NCBI RefSeq assembly: GCF_000526935.1
Contig: NZ_JAHA01000003.1
Span: forward strand, 248,001 to 312,000
Length of the DNA stretch: 64,000 nucleotides
DNA from: Butyrivibrio sp. FCS014
Lineage (GTDB): Bacteria > Bacillota > Clostridia > Lachnospirales > Lachnospiraceae
Reading direction: 5' to 3'
Numbering within the stretch: position 1 is the stretch's first letter; every line of letters begins with the position of its first letter. Positions 36,052-44,507 of this stretch are shown here, in pieces. A program made the position numbers and the translations under genes. Under the pieces are notes generated by a model. It did no database searches and had not been told where the DNA came from. It worked only from the letters and a program-made list of their open reading frames with translations.

Positions 36052-36417
36052 ATGGAAAATAGAGAATTAACATGTATCGGATGTCCCATGGGATGCCTTC
36101 TTACAGTTACTTTGGACAACGGAGAGGTTACTGAGGTAAAGGGTAATACCTGCGCCAAGGGTGACATCTATGCAAGAAAAGAAGTTGTAAATCCTACCAG
36201 GATCGTTACCAGCACCGTTAAGATTGTTGGCGGCGACAAGGAGAGAGTTTCCGTTAAGACAGCCAACGATATTCCCAAGAGCAAGATCTTTGAGGTTATG
36301 AAGGATATTGATGCTGCAGTAGTTAAGGCACCTGCAAAGATCGGTGATGTTCTTGTTGAGAATGTAGCCGGCACAGGTGTTAACGTAATAGCTACAAGAA
36401 ACGTAGACGCAGTCTGA
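36052..36417 (+). CDS. DUF1667-like iron-sulfur protein
   Basis: The 121-residue protein starts with a Cys cluster, CIGCPMGC followed by a further Cys at about residue 34 in GNTCAKGD. The C-x2-C-x3-C-x18-C spacing resembles the [4Fe-4S] binding of molybdopterin-type oxidoreductases. It is the third gene of the dehydrogenase unit and probably serves as its small electron-transfer subunit. The ribosome site is GGAG overlapping the upstream stop. It is followed by a strong terminator. Confidence 0.85.
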   Translation: MENRELTCIGCPMGCLLTVTLDNGEVTEVKGNTCAKGDIYARKEVVNPTRIVTSTVKIVGGDKERVSVKTANDIPKSKIFEVMKDIDAAVVKAPAKIGDVLVENVAGTGVNVIATRNVDAV

Positions 36418-36475
36418 ACGAAAAGGTTTAAGTTTTTTTGTAAAAGCTGTTGCATAATCTGAAATATGGTATTAG

Positions 36476-36517
36476 AATACAAGGTGTACTAGTTGTGTTA
36501 GTACACCTTGTATTTTT
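36476..36517 (+). terminator. Strong intrinsic terminator
   Basis: Perfect 16-base arms (36476-36491 and 36499-36514) around a 7-base loop, followed by T residues, end the glycerol genes. The GntR gene starts 31 bases later, so its promoter must lie in or beside the hairpin or the transcript reads through. Confidence 0.9.
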
Positions 36518-36547
36518 ATGTAGAGCACTTAGTAATTGGAGGCATAC

Positions 36548-36958
36548 ATGAATCTAATCGATTATCAGGACAGCAGACCTATCTACGAACAGATTGTGGA
36601 GAATTTCAAAATGCAGATGTATAAGGGAATCCTGCAGGAGGGAGATCAGATGCCCTCTGTGAGAAGCCTTGCCGTGGAACTTTCCACAAATCCCAACACG
36701 GTTCAGAAAGCTTATTCAGAGCTTGAACGACAGGGGTTCATTTACACAGTCAAGGGCAGGGGAAACTTTGTAAAAGGCAACGAGCTTCTTGTAGAGGACA
36801 AGAAGAACGAGCTTATTGCCAGGATTGTGGAGCTTTTCAAGGAAGCCAATGAGATAGGCCTTTCAATCGATGAACTGGTAGAGGAGATCAGGAGTCACAT
36901 CCAGCAGTTCTCCGGCTCGGGAAATGCTGGTGAAGACAGGAGGGGAGAAAAGGCATGA
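36548..36958 (+). CDS. GntR-family regulator, YtrA type
   Basis: The product is 136 residues: a GntR winged helix (DYQDSRPIYEQIVENFKMQM to NFVKGN) with the helix MPSVRSLAVELSTNPNTVQKAY, then a short helical dimerisation tail, as in YtrA-type regulators that control ABC transporters in cell-envelope stress. GGAGG at 36538-36542 supports ATG 36548. The gene overlaps the ABC ATPase start by four bases, and is the first of eight tightly linked genes. Confidence 0.9.
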   Translation: MNLIDYQDSRPIYEQIVENFKMQMYKGILQEGDQMPSVRSLAVELSTNPNTVQKAYSELERQGFIYTVKGRGNFVKGNELLVEDKKNELIARIVELFKEANEIGLSIDELVEEIRSHIQQFSGSGNAGEDRRGEKA

Positions 36959-37860
36959 TTGAATTACTGGATCTTGAAAAATCATTTGACGACATTAAAG
37001 CTGTCAATCGTGTTTCACTTAACATCCTTGACGGCGAGGTGTTCGGACTGGTTGGAACAAACGGGGCAGGTAAGAGCACTATCTTAAGGATCATCTCCGG
37101 AGTAATAAGACCGGATGCGGGTATTGTTCTTGTGGACAAAAGACCTGTATACGACAATCCCGATGTTAAGAAGGATATCTTTTATATATCCGATGAGCAG
37201 TATTTCCTTCCTAACAGCACCCCTTCGGAAATGGCCAATTTCTATGAGAATGTGTATGCGGGATTTGACAAGCTGAGATTCCATAAGATGTGCACGGGCT
37301 TCGGCCTTGACCCCAAGAGAAGGATAAGCACCTTTTCAAAGGGCATGAAGAAGCAGCTCTCGGTTCTTTTGGGAGTATGTGCTGGAACCAAATATCTTCT
37401 GTGCGATGAGACCTTTGACGGTCTTGATCCTGTTATGAGGCAGGCGGTAAAGAGTATCTTTGCAGCTGAGATGTCAGACAGGGGACTGACACCCGTTATT
37501 GCATCTCATAACTTAAGGGAACTTGAAGACATCTGCGATCACATCGGTCTTCTTCATCAGGGTGGAGTAATCCTCTCTGAAGATATTGAGGATATGAAGA
37601 TCAGAATGCAGAAGGTACAGTGCGTATTTAACAGTAAGGAAGATGAAGAAAAGGCTCTTGAGGGTCTTGATGTTCTTGTTCATGAGACAAGAGGAAGGCT
37701 TCACACCATCACCATGAGGGGCGAGAGAGAAGAAATCGAAGCGGCATTTAAGCGCGGAAATCCTTTATTCTTCGAAATCCTTGCACTTTCTCTTGAAGAG
37801 ATCTTTATCAGTGAAACGGAGGTGGTTGGGTATGACATCCGCAAATTTGTCCTTGGGTGA
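36955..37860 (+). CDS. ABC transporter ATPase
   Basis: The 301-residue protein has Walker A in VGTNGAGKSTILRI, the signature in TFSKGMKKQLSVLL and Walker B in YLLCDETFDGLDP (DET in place of DEP), then the ASHNL switch His. It resembles the YtrB/EcsA-type ATPases that serve drug or peptide export and stress responses. It is coupled on both sides: ATGA overlap with GntR, and a 29-base overlap with the permease. It is the only ATPase in this operon, so it may also power the later permeases. Confidence 0.92.
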   Translation: MIELLDLEKSFDDIKAVNRVSLNILDGEVFGLVGTNGAGKSTILRIISGVIRPDAGIVLVDKRPVYDNPDVKKDIFYISDEQYFLPNSTPSEMANFYENVYAGFDKLRFHKMCTGFGLDPKRRISTFSKGMKKQLSVLLGVCAGTKYLLCDETFDGLDPVMRQAVKSIFAAEMSDRGLTPVIASHNLRELEDICDHIGLLHQGGVILSEDIEDMKIRMQKVQCVFNSKEDEEKALEGLDVLVHETRGRLHTITMRGEREEIEAAFKRGNPLFFEILALSLEEIFISETEVVGYDIRKFVLG

Positions 37861-39994
37861 TAAACTTAAAAATCACAGAACTTATATAAATAGAACCCTC
37901 TGGACCTATCTGATCGCATTTCCCGTACTTGCGGCATATATGATCCTGGGAGTTATCATGATGGTCTCAAGATCCATCAATTATGCTGCGGTTTATAACC
38001 AGAGTGCAGAGGTTCTCAAAATTGAGAAACTAAAGGCAGTTACAAGGGTCCTTGGCATGGAGCAGCTTGGATGGGCCATTGTCATCGCAATAGCTGCTAT
38101 GTTTGCGATCCAGAGTTTCTCTTATGTATTTAGCCAGAGTCAGATGGATTTCTATTATAGCCAGCCCACCACCAGGAGAGGCAGAATATACAGAAACTAT
38201 CGAAACTCCATGAGCACCTTCATGTTCATGTACGTAGGGCTTGAGATCATCACCCTTATAATAGCTGCAGCCATGGGCGCAGTTAACGGCTATTCACTTT
38301 TGATGATACTTATTGAGACTGTCAGGGTTTTTGTTCTCTTCTTTACCTTTTATAACATTACTTTCCTGGCTGTTGTGTTGAGCGGATCACTTCCCATAGC
38401 AATAATACTTACGGGATGCTTCACCTTTGTATCCATGGTGGTTTCAAAGTTTATTGATTTCTTTAAGGAAATCTTTTATGCCACCTACAGCAACCTGGCA
38501 GTCGGCAATATTCACCTGTCACCACTTTCAGACAGAGTGCATTCCAATGCTATTTTGTATCAGTACATTAACAATAACAGTGATTATTTTGGAATGGATC
38601 ACATTAAGAATCTTTTGAGTATCACGGTTCCGGATGACATTGATGTGCTGATCACAGGTATCATAGCCCTTGTTTTTGCCGTTATATTCGCAAGAATGCG
38701 TAAGACTGAGTGGGCAGGCAAGAGTATTGCACTAAGGCCTTTCAGATGGATCGTAAAGATTGTTGTATGCTTCATAGCAGGTCTTGGAAGCGGACTTATT
38801 GTATTCCTGATCTACAACACAGTATGGAATCAGAGACTGTTTACAATGATGTGCATTATCATGCTTCTGGCCACGTTTGTAACGGGATGTATCGTAGAGG
38901 TTATACTTGAGGGCAATATCAGAAGGTTCTTCAAGGGAATTGCTCAGACGGTAATGGCCATGGCTTTTGTACTTCTGACCTTCGTTATTATGCGGGGAGA
39001 CCTTCTTGGATATGACAGCTTCGTACCTGCAAAGGATAAGATAAAGAGCTGTGCAATAGTAGACGGAATATATGACTATAACTTTTATTCCTACTATATG
39101 AACAATAACGATATGTCAGATACCGACATGGAGATCACGGATATCGACAATTTCCTCACCGTTGCAAGAGCAGGTATGGCCACCAGAAAAGCCGAGTCAA
39201 GGCTTGAGGGTGAGGACAGGTATGACAGCCTGGGTTACAATCTGACAATTTTGTATCGCTTAAACAGCGGCAGGGAAGTTTACAGATACATCACGGTTCC
39301 TTACAATGAAGTGGATGATGCGCTTTCAAAGATCATTGACAGTAAAGAGTATAAGACCGGACATTTCCCTGTATTTAATGATGATAACTTAAGAGAAGCG
39401 GACGGCACCGGAAGCTCTCATGAACTTAGATTTTCCGCATTGGGAGAGAGCAAGGACACCAGAAACTTTGACTATTCTGAATTCAGCGATGCCCTTAGGA
39501 AAGATATATTGGAGCACTACAGCTTTGAATATGCCAAGAACAACTTCGCTATAGGCTCTATAGAATATCACAATGACGGAAACAGATATGTTGGTCTGGA
39601 TATCAATATTTACGATAATTATACCTACACCCTGGATCTTTTGAAGAAGTATGATATCTATATTGATTACAAGCTGGCTCCGGATGATATCAAGGAGGTA
39701 AGGATCACGAATTATTATCCCGGTCACGATCTTGAGACAGAATCCATAAATGATATTGACGGTGATATAAGAAGCAGCGAAAAAATCTATAATGATGCTG
39801 AATCAATTGCCAAAATCCTTGAATCAAGCGTATGCGGCGATTATTATAATCAGTGGCAGGACTATGATGAGCTCTATAACGGCCAGTACAATATAGAGAT
39901 AGTCAGAAATACCGAAAACAGAAATTCATCACCGGTTTATTACACATTCTATAAGGGAAAGGTTCCTGATTTTGTTAAAGAGGATACAAATTAA
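37832..39994 (+). CDS. Large ABC permease with long extracytoplasmic C-terminal domain
   Basis: The product is 720 residues from ATG 37832, preceded by CGGAGG; this start lies inside the ATPase gene. About nine membrane helices (25-395) are followed by a soluble region of 320 residues rich in Asp and Tyr, which would face outside. The two-part layout is known in Lachnospiraceae GntR-ABC loci and I associate it with DUF6449-like permeases, though that is from memory. It may sense or export an envelope-active compound. The next gene starts within its last 23 bases. Confidence 0.85.
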   Translation: MTSANLSLGDKLKNHRTYINRTLWTYLIAFPVLAAYMILGVIMMVSRSINYAAVYNQSAEVLKIEKLKAVTRVLGMEQLGWAIVIAIAAMFAIQSFSYVFSQSQMDFYYSQPTTRRGRIYRNYRNSMSTFMFMYVGLEIITLIIAAAMGAVNGYSLLMILIETVRVFVLFFTFYNITFLAVVLSGSLPIAIILTGCFTFVSMVVSKFIDFFKEIFYATYSNLAVGNIHLSPLSDRVHSNAILYQYINNNSDYFGMDHIKNLLSITVPDDIDVLITGIIALVFAVIFARMRKTEWAGKSIALRPFRWIVKIVVCFIAGLGSGLIVFLIYNTVWNQRLFTMMCIIMLLATFVTGCIVEVILEGNIRRFFKGIAQTVMAMAFVLLTFVIMRGDLLGYDSFVPAKDKIKSCAIVDGIYDYNFYSYYMNNNDMSDTDMEITDIDNFLTVARAGMATRKAESRLEGEDRYDSLGYNLTILYRLNSGREVYRYITVPYNEVDDALSKIIDSKEYKTGHFPVFNDDNLREADGTGSSHELRFSALGESKDTRNFDYSEFSDALRKDILEHYSFEYAKNNFAIGSIEYHNDGNRYVGLDINIYDNYTYTLDLLKKYDIYIDYKLAPDDIKEVRITNYYPGHDLETESINDIDGDIRSSEKIYNDAESIAKILESSVCGDYYNQWQDYDELYNGQYNIEIVRNTENRNSSPVYYTFYKGKVPDFVKEDTN

Positions 39995-40874
39995 AAAAAT
40001 AAAAAATCTTTCGGCGAACCAGAGGAAGAGCCTTCTGACCTGGCTCTTCCTGGCACCGTCCCTTCTGGGTGTGCTCCTGTTTTACGTGGCTCCGTTTTTT
40101 GTGGTTATTTATTATTCACTGATCAACAACCCGATCCAGAAAAGATTTGTTGGATTTACCAACTTCATTAATGTATGGAACAATGAAGCATTCAAAATGG
40201 CGGGACGCAACTCACTCATATTCTCGTTCATAGCCGTCCCGCTTGCGGTGCTTCTTTCGTTGTTTCTGGCTGCGGTAATGGAATCAAGGATTCCCGGAAA
40301 GAGCTATTTTCGTACCTTTTTCCTAAGTCCCCTTATGGTTCCCACGGCATCCATCGTTCTTATCTGGCAGGTGCTTTTCCACTACAACGGCCTTGTGAAC
40401 AATGTTCTTATGAAGTTTGGATTTATCAAGACCGACTGGCTTAAATCCGATTACGCGCCGGTGGTTATAGTAATACTGTTCCTTTGGAAGAACCTTGGCT
40501 ACAACATGATCCTTTTCATGGCGGCCCTTTCCAGTATTCCTAAGGACCTGATGGAAGTGGCGGCCCTTGAGCATGCCAACAAATTCCAGGTTTTCTGGTA
40601 TGTAAAACTAAGATATATGTCATCAACGGTGCTGTTTGTGACCATTATGTCCGTCATCAATTCCTTCAAGGTATTCAGGGAGGTATATCTGATGACCGGT
40701 GACTATCCCTATGACAGCCTGTATATACTGCAGCATTTCATGAACAATACCTTTGCTTCTTTGGATTATCAGAAGCTTTCTGCTGCAGCTATTATCATGT
40801 TTATTGTGGTAACCTTCCTTGTTCTTATTATGTTCAGGGTTGAGAATTTCTATGGAAAAGATGTAGAGGGGTGA
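39972..40874 (+). CDS. Sugar-type ABC permease, MalF-like
   Basis: The 300-residue protein has six membrane helices and the binding-protein-dependent permease fold. The cytoplasmic EAA-like loop reads EVAALEHANKFQVFWYVKLRY and lacks the usual Gly, so its ATPase contact is diverged. The start is probably TTG 39972, with GGGAAAGG about ten bases earlier; it overlaps the previous gene by 23 bases. No ATG is available before the first helix. It pairs with the next permease as in CUT1 carbohydrate importers. Confidence 0.85.
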   Translation: MLKRIQIKKIKNLSANQRKSLLTWLFLAPSLLGVLLFYVAPFFVVIYYSLINNPIQKRFVGFTNFINVWNNEAFKMAGRNSLIFSFIAVPLAVLLSLFLAAVMESRIPGKSYFRTFFLSPLMVPTASIVLIWQVLFHYNGLVNNVLMKFGFIKTDWLKSDYAPVVIVILFLWKNLGYNMILFMAALSSIPKDLMEVAALEHANKFQVFWYVKLRYMSSTVLFVTIMSVINSFKVFREVYLMTGDYPYDSLYILQHFMNNTFASLDYQKLSAAAIIMFIVVTFLVLIMFRVENFYGKDVEG

Positions 40875-40876
40875 GT

Positions 40877-41809
40877 ATGGACATGAGATTAGGAGACGAC
40901 ATACTCCTCCGAAGAAAAAAGAAAAAGAAAATAATAAGCGATACGAAAACTGCTCTGGTAACAGCGGCAGCGGTAGTATTTGCGGTACTGTTCCTGGCTC
41001 CCATAATACTTACCTTCACAAATTCCTTTATGTCGGCCTCGGAGATCTCCGCCAATTACGGCAGCATCTTCGAAAAGACTGACAAGGGAGCCAAGGTTTT
41101 TATATCAAAGACCGTAAACCTTAAGTTCATTCCGGACATGGTGAGCTTTACCCAGTACTACACGGTGCTTTTAAAGAGCCCGGAATACCTGCTTAAATTC
41201 TGGAATTCAGTGGTGTACGTGGTTCCGATAGTAGTGGTCCAGCTGGCCATAGCAGTGCTTGCAGCCTACGGCTTTTCCAGGTACGACGGAAAATTAAAAA
41301 GAGCTATCTTTTTTGCATATATCATCATAATGCTGATGCCTTATCAGGTAACGCTGGTTCCGAATTTCCTTGTTTCAAGGGCGATAGGCACCTACGATAC
41401 TGTATGGGCCATTCTGCTTCCCGGATTCTTTTCGCCTTTTGCGGTATATCTTTTGACCAAATTCATGAAGAGAATTCCGACAGAGGTTGTGGAGGCGGCT
41501 TCCATAGACGGAGCCAACGAATGGATGATCTTCTCAAGGATCAACATGCCTCTTGTAAAGGGCGGAATAGCGTCCATTGCGATCCTGATATTTTTTGATT
41601 ACTGGAACATGGTAGAGCAGCCTCTGATTCTTTTGTCGGATTCAGACATGCATCCGCTTTCGGTGTTCCTTTCCAGGATAAACACAGGGGAGATAAGCCT
41701 GGCATTTGCAGTAGCTGTAATATATCTGATCCCGCCGCTTCTTATATTCCTGTACGGCGAGGATTATCTGGTTGAGGGAATCTCATACCAGGGAGGAATT
41801 AAAGGTTAA
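40877..41809 (+). CDS. Sugar-type ABC permease, MalG-like
   Basis: The 310-residue protein has six membrane helices and a canonical EAA loop, EAASIDGANEWMIFSRINMP. A long region of about 55 residues after the first helix faces outward. AGAGGGG before ATG 40877 supports this start; GTG 40871 is an alternative. The basic stretch RRKKKKK precedes the first helix. It is preceded by the MalF-like permease with two bases between them and followed by a membrane-fusion-type adaptor, which is unusual for a sugar importer. Confidence 0.88.
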   Translation: MDMRLGDDILLRRKKKKKIISDTKTALVTAAAVVFAVLFLAPIILTFTNSFMSASEISANYGSIFEKTDKGAKVFISKTVNLKFIPDMVSFTQYYTVLLKSPEYLLKFWNSVVYVVPIVVVQLAIAVLAAYGFSRYDGKLKRAIFFAYIIIMLMPYQVTLVPNFLVSRAIGTYDTVWAILLPGFFSPFAVYLLTKFMKRIPTEVVEAASIDGANEWMIFSRINMPLVKGGIASIAILIFFDYWNMVEQPLILLSDSDMHPLSVFLSRINTGEISLAFAVAVIYLIPPLLIFLYGEDYLVEGISYQGGIKG

Positions 41810-41826
41810 TTAAGGGAGAGAGAAAC

Positions 41827-43344
41827 ATGTCGGAATTAATGGTTAACGATGAGAACACACAGGTTTTGGAAAAAGAGCCTTCGGGGGGAGATAAGAAACC
41901 AGCAAACAGGAAAGATATGGTCAAGAACGTGGCCATAGGCTTTTTGTCTGTGATGCTTGTACTTACTTTCTTTTCCAATACCATCATGAATTATTCGCTG
42001 CCTCAGGTGGCAACCCAGCAGATCATGGGAGGCTCCATCAGCCCTCAGATAAGGGGAACCGGAACCATAGAGGCGGATGATCCCTATAACGTATCCGTAA
42101 ACGAGACCAGGAAGATCTCGGCGGTTGCCGTTAAGGAAGGAGCCCATGTTGAGATCGGGGACGTCATCTATTATCTCGAGGACAGGGAATCCAGTGAGCT
42201 TGCAGATGCAAGAGAGAAGCTTGATACCATGGAGCTTGCTTATGAGCAGTCTCTTTTCTCAGGTAATGTTCCCAATAACGTTATCTCAAATGTAAGGGCA
42301 GGCCGCAATACCTCTTATGACACCTATCAGGCAGAACTTGCGGATGCCACCAGCAGATACGACAACGCTCTTAACGAGGACAATGCTGTACAGGCCGAGA
42401 TTGATTATCTTACAGGTAAAAAGAGCTACGACACAGCAGGGATCGGATATGATGCCTTAACTCCCGATTATCGTCTGGCCCTTGGCAATCTTACGGAGGA
42501 AGAGAAAGCAGAACTGGAAAAAGACAAGTCTCAGCTTGGAACTTACGGATCACAGCAGGGACTTTCCTATGACCAGAAACTTTCACTTTTGCAGCAGGAG
42601 AAGGCCAAGACAGCGGCAGCGTTAAAGGATGCGGAGACCGCTAAAGAGAAGCTTTTGACCAGCATCAACACAGAGATTGCCCTCTGCCAGCAAAGAGACA
42701 ATATTGCTAAGCAGAGAGAGAAGATTGCCAAACTTGAAGCAGAGTCCGTAGGAGCATCCGTTAAGGCCCCCGTTGCCGGTGTTATTTCAAGCCTTTCCAA
42801 GGTTGCCGGAGAGTCCACCAATGCAGATGAGACCCTTGCGGTAATACAGGTTGACGGCAAGGATATGGCCGTCAGCTTTTCCGTTACAAACGCCCAGGCA
42901 CATAAACTTAAGGTGGGCGACCATGCAAAGCCTCAGAACGAGTGGATGTACAGCGAGAATTTCAAGGCAACCCTTACTTCAATAAAGAACGACAAGCAGG
43001 ATCCTTCCAATAAGAAACTTCTTACCTTTAAGATAGAGAGCACTGAAGTGGCTCCCGGACAGAGCATTAACCTTGTTATCGGCGAAAGAAGCGTAGACTA
43101 CGACCTTGTTGTACCCAACAGCGCCATAAAGACAGACAGTAACGGCAAATTTATCCTGGTTGTAACCAGCAAATCCAGCCCATTGGGCAACAGATACATG
43201 GTATCAAGAGTTGATGTTACGGTGACAGCACAGGATGACAACTATTCGGCAATTTCCGCAGCCGTTAACGGTGACGAATACGTGGTTACCACATCCACGG
43301 CAATGATAAAGGCAGGAGATCAGGTAAGGCTGGCTAATCAGTAA
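41827..43344 (+). CDS. Membrane-fusion/HlyD-like adaptor protein
   Basis: The 505-residue protein has one N-terminal membrane helix (about 35-55), a biotinyl-lipoyl-type half motif (AVAVKEGAHVEIGDVIYYLED), a long coiled coil (about 110-310), a second lipoyl half (APVAGVISSLSKVAGE) and a beta-barrel end. This is the organisation of YknX/HlyD adaptors that join ABC exporters, so it should sit outside the membrane. It follows two importer-type permeases, which is not the usual partner. The stop codon's last base is the first base of the next start codon. Confidence 0.88.
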   Translation: MSELMVNDENTQVLEKEPSGGDKKPANRKDMVKNVAIGFLSVMLVLTFFSNTIMNYSLPQVATQQIMGGSISPQIRGTGTIEADDPYNVSVNETRKISAVAVKEGAHVEIGDVIYYLEDRESSELADAREKLDTMELAYEQSLFSGNVPNNVISNVRAGRNTSYDTYQAELADATSRYDNALNEDNAVQAEIDYLTGKKSYDTAGIGYDALTPDYRLALGNLTEEEKAELEKDKSQLGTYGSQQGLSYDQKLSLLQQEKAKTAAALKDAETAKEKLLTSINTEIALCQQRDNIAKQREKIAKLEAESVGASVKAPVAGVISSLSKVAGESTNADETLAVIQVDGKDMAVSFSVTNAQAHKLKVGDHAKPQNEWMYSENFKATLTSIKNDKQDPSNKKLLTFKIESTEVAPGQSINLVIGERSVDYDLVVPNSAIKTDSNGKFILVVTSKSSPLGNRYMVSRVDVTVTAQDDNYSAISAAVNGDEYVVTTSTAMIKAGDQVRLANQ

Positions 43345-44507
43345 TGAAGATAAGTTTTGAACCCAACAAAGAATTGAAAAAATATAAAAAACAGTTCATT
43401 ATGGCCGGGATCTGCGTGGTGCTTCTTATCATAGCGCTGATACTCAGACTGATATCTCTGTCCATTGTGAGTAAGCTCCCGGATGAGCTTATGGCGGACA
43501 GATGGTCCAATGAGCGGCGTATGGCTCAGGTTAGCCTTTATGTTACGGAAGACAGGGCTGTTGATGAGAACGAGATGAAGCGTTTCGAATATATGCTTAA
43601 AAAGAAGCTCACTGACGAAGGCGTTTCCGATGATGACGATGATATAAGTAATCTTTATACCATGTGCTACAGCGCACAGGGAACGGTGAATCTAAGCTTT
43701 GAAAAAAGAACTGCCGAGAATGTTGCCGCAATAGGTGTGGGAGGAGAGTTCTTTCTTTTCCATCCCTTTACACTGGTTTCGGGATCCTATTTCTTTGCGG
43801 ATGACATTATGAAGGATCATATAGTAATAGATGAGGACATGGCCTGGCAGCTGTTCGGATCATCGGATATCATCGGTCAGAGCGTTACCATAGGTGGAGT
43901 TCCCCATTATATTTCGGGGGTCATAAAGCGTGATGACGGCAGGATGCAGAAGGCTGCAGGCCTGGATAAGAGCTATGTGTATCTGTCCTATGACAGCCTT
44001 TCCAAATACGGAACGATCTTAAGCGGAAAGACCTCTGATGGCCCGGGCTCTGAAGACGGAACTGTCCAGGAAGCCGGCGGCATAAACTGTATACAGGTGG
44101 TTTGCCCAAACCCCGTAGACGGCTCTGCTGCACTTATATGCAGAGAGTGTCTTGGACTTGAAGATAACAGCGTGTCCGTTATTGATAATACAGACAGATT
44201 TTCCTTCAGGGCGCTATTAAAGGTGCTGAGGCAGACAGGTACCAGAAGCATGTGGGGAAAAGCCATATACTACCCCTACTGGGAAAATATTGCCAGAGGC
44301 TTCGAGGATTCAATGGCAGCTCTTTTGCTGGGAAGAATGATCTGTATCATAGCGGTGGTGCTGATTGTTGCAGTTAATATAGTAAACGCCTACAGAAACA
44401 AGAAATGGACAGTCAGAGGCGTGGCAAGATATATAGCAGATAAAAAGTATGACTTCGAAGCTGAAAAACATAAAAAGAAGCTTGATGAAGGAGAGGAGAC
44501 ATTATGA
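43344..44507 (+). CDS. MacB-like extracytoplasmic domain protein, reduced membrane part
   Basis: The 387-residue protein has an N-terminal membrane helix (about 18-38), an extracellular MacB periplasmic-core-like domain (about 45-310, with IGVGGEFFLFHPFTLVSGSYF and IIGQSVTIGGVPHYISGV), and only one C-terminal helix (about 330-350). Normal MacB/FtsX permeases carry three helices after this domain, so it lacks the FtsX core. It may work as a transducing subunit with the adaptor rather than as a transporter. It is coupled to the genes on both sides. Confidence 0.8.
   Translation: MKISFEPNKELKKYKKQFIMAGICVVLLIIALILRLISLSIVSKLPDELMADRWSNERRMAQVSLYVTEDRAVDENEMKRFEYMLKKKLTDEGVSDDDDDISNLYTMCYSAQGTVNLSFEKRTAENVAAIGVGGEFFLFHPFTLVSGSYFFADDIMKDHIVIDEDMAWQLFGSSDIIGQSVTIGGVPHYISGVIKRDDGRMQKAAGLDKSYVYLSYDSLSKYGTILSGKTSDGPGSEDGTVQEAGGINCIQVVCPNPVDGSAALICRECLGLEDNSVSVIDNTDRFSFRALLKVLRQTGTRSMWGKAIYYPYWENIARGFEDSMAALLLGRMICIIAVVLIVAVNIVNAYRNKKWTVRGVARYIADKKYDFEAEKHKKKLDEGEETL

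Noticed and set aside
37832..39994. Large permease as a fusion caused by a lost stop codon
   Set aside because: The frame is continuous with even codon use, and permeases with a long outer C-terminal domain are known next to GntR-ABC genes.
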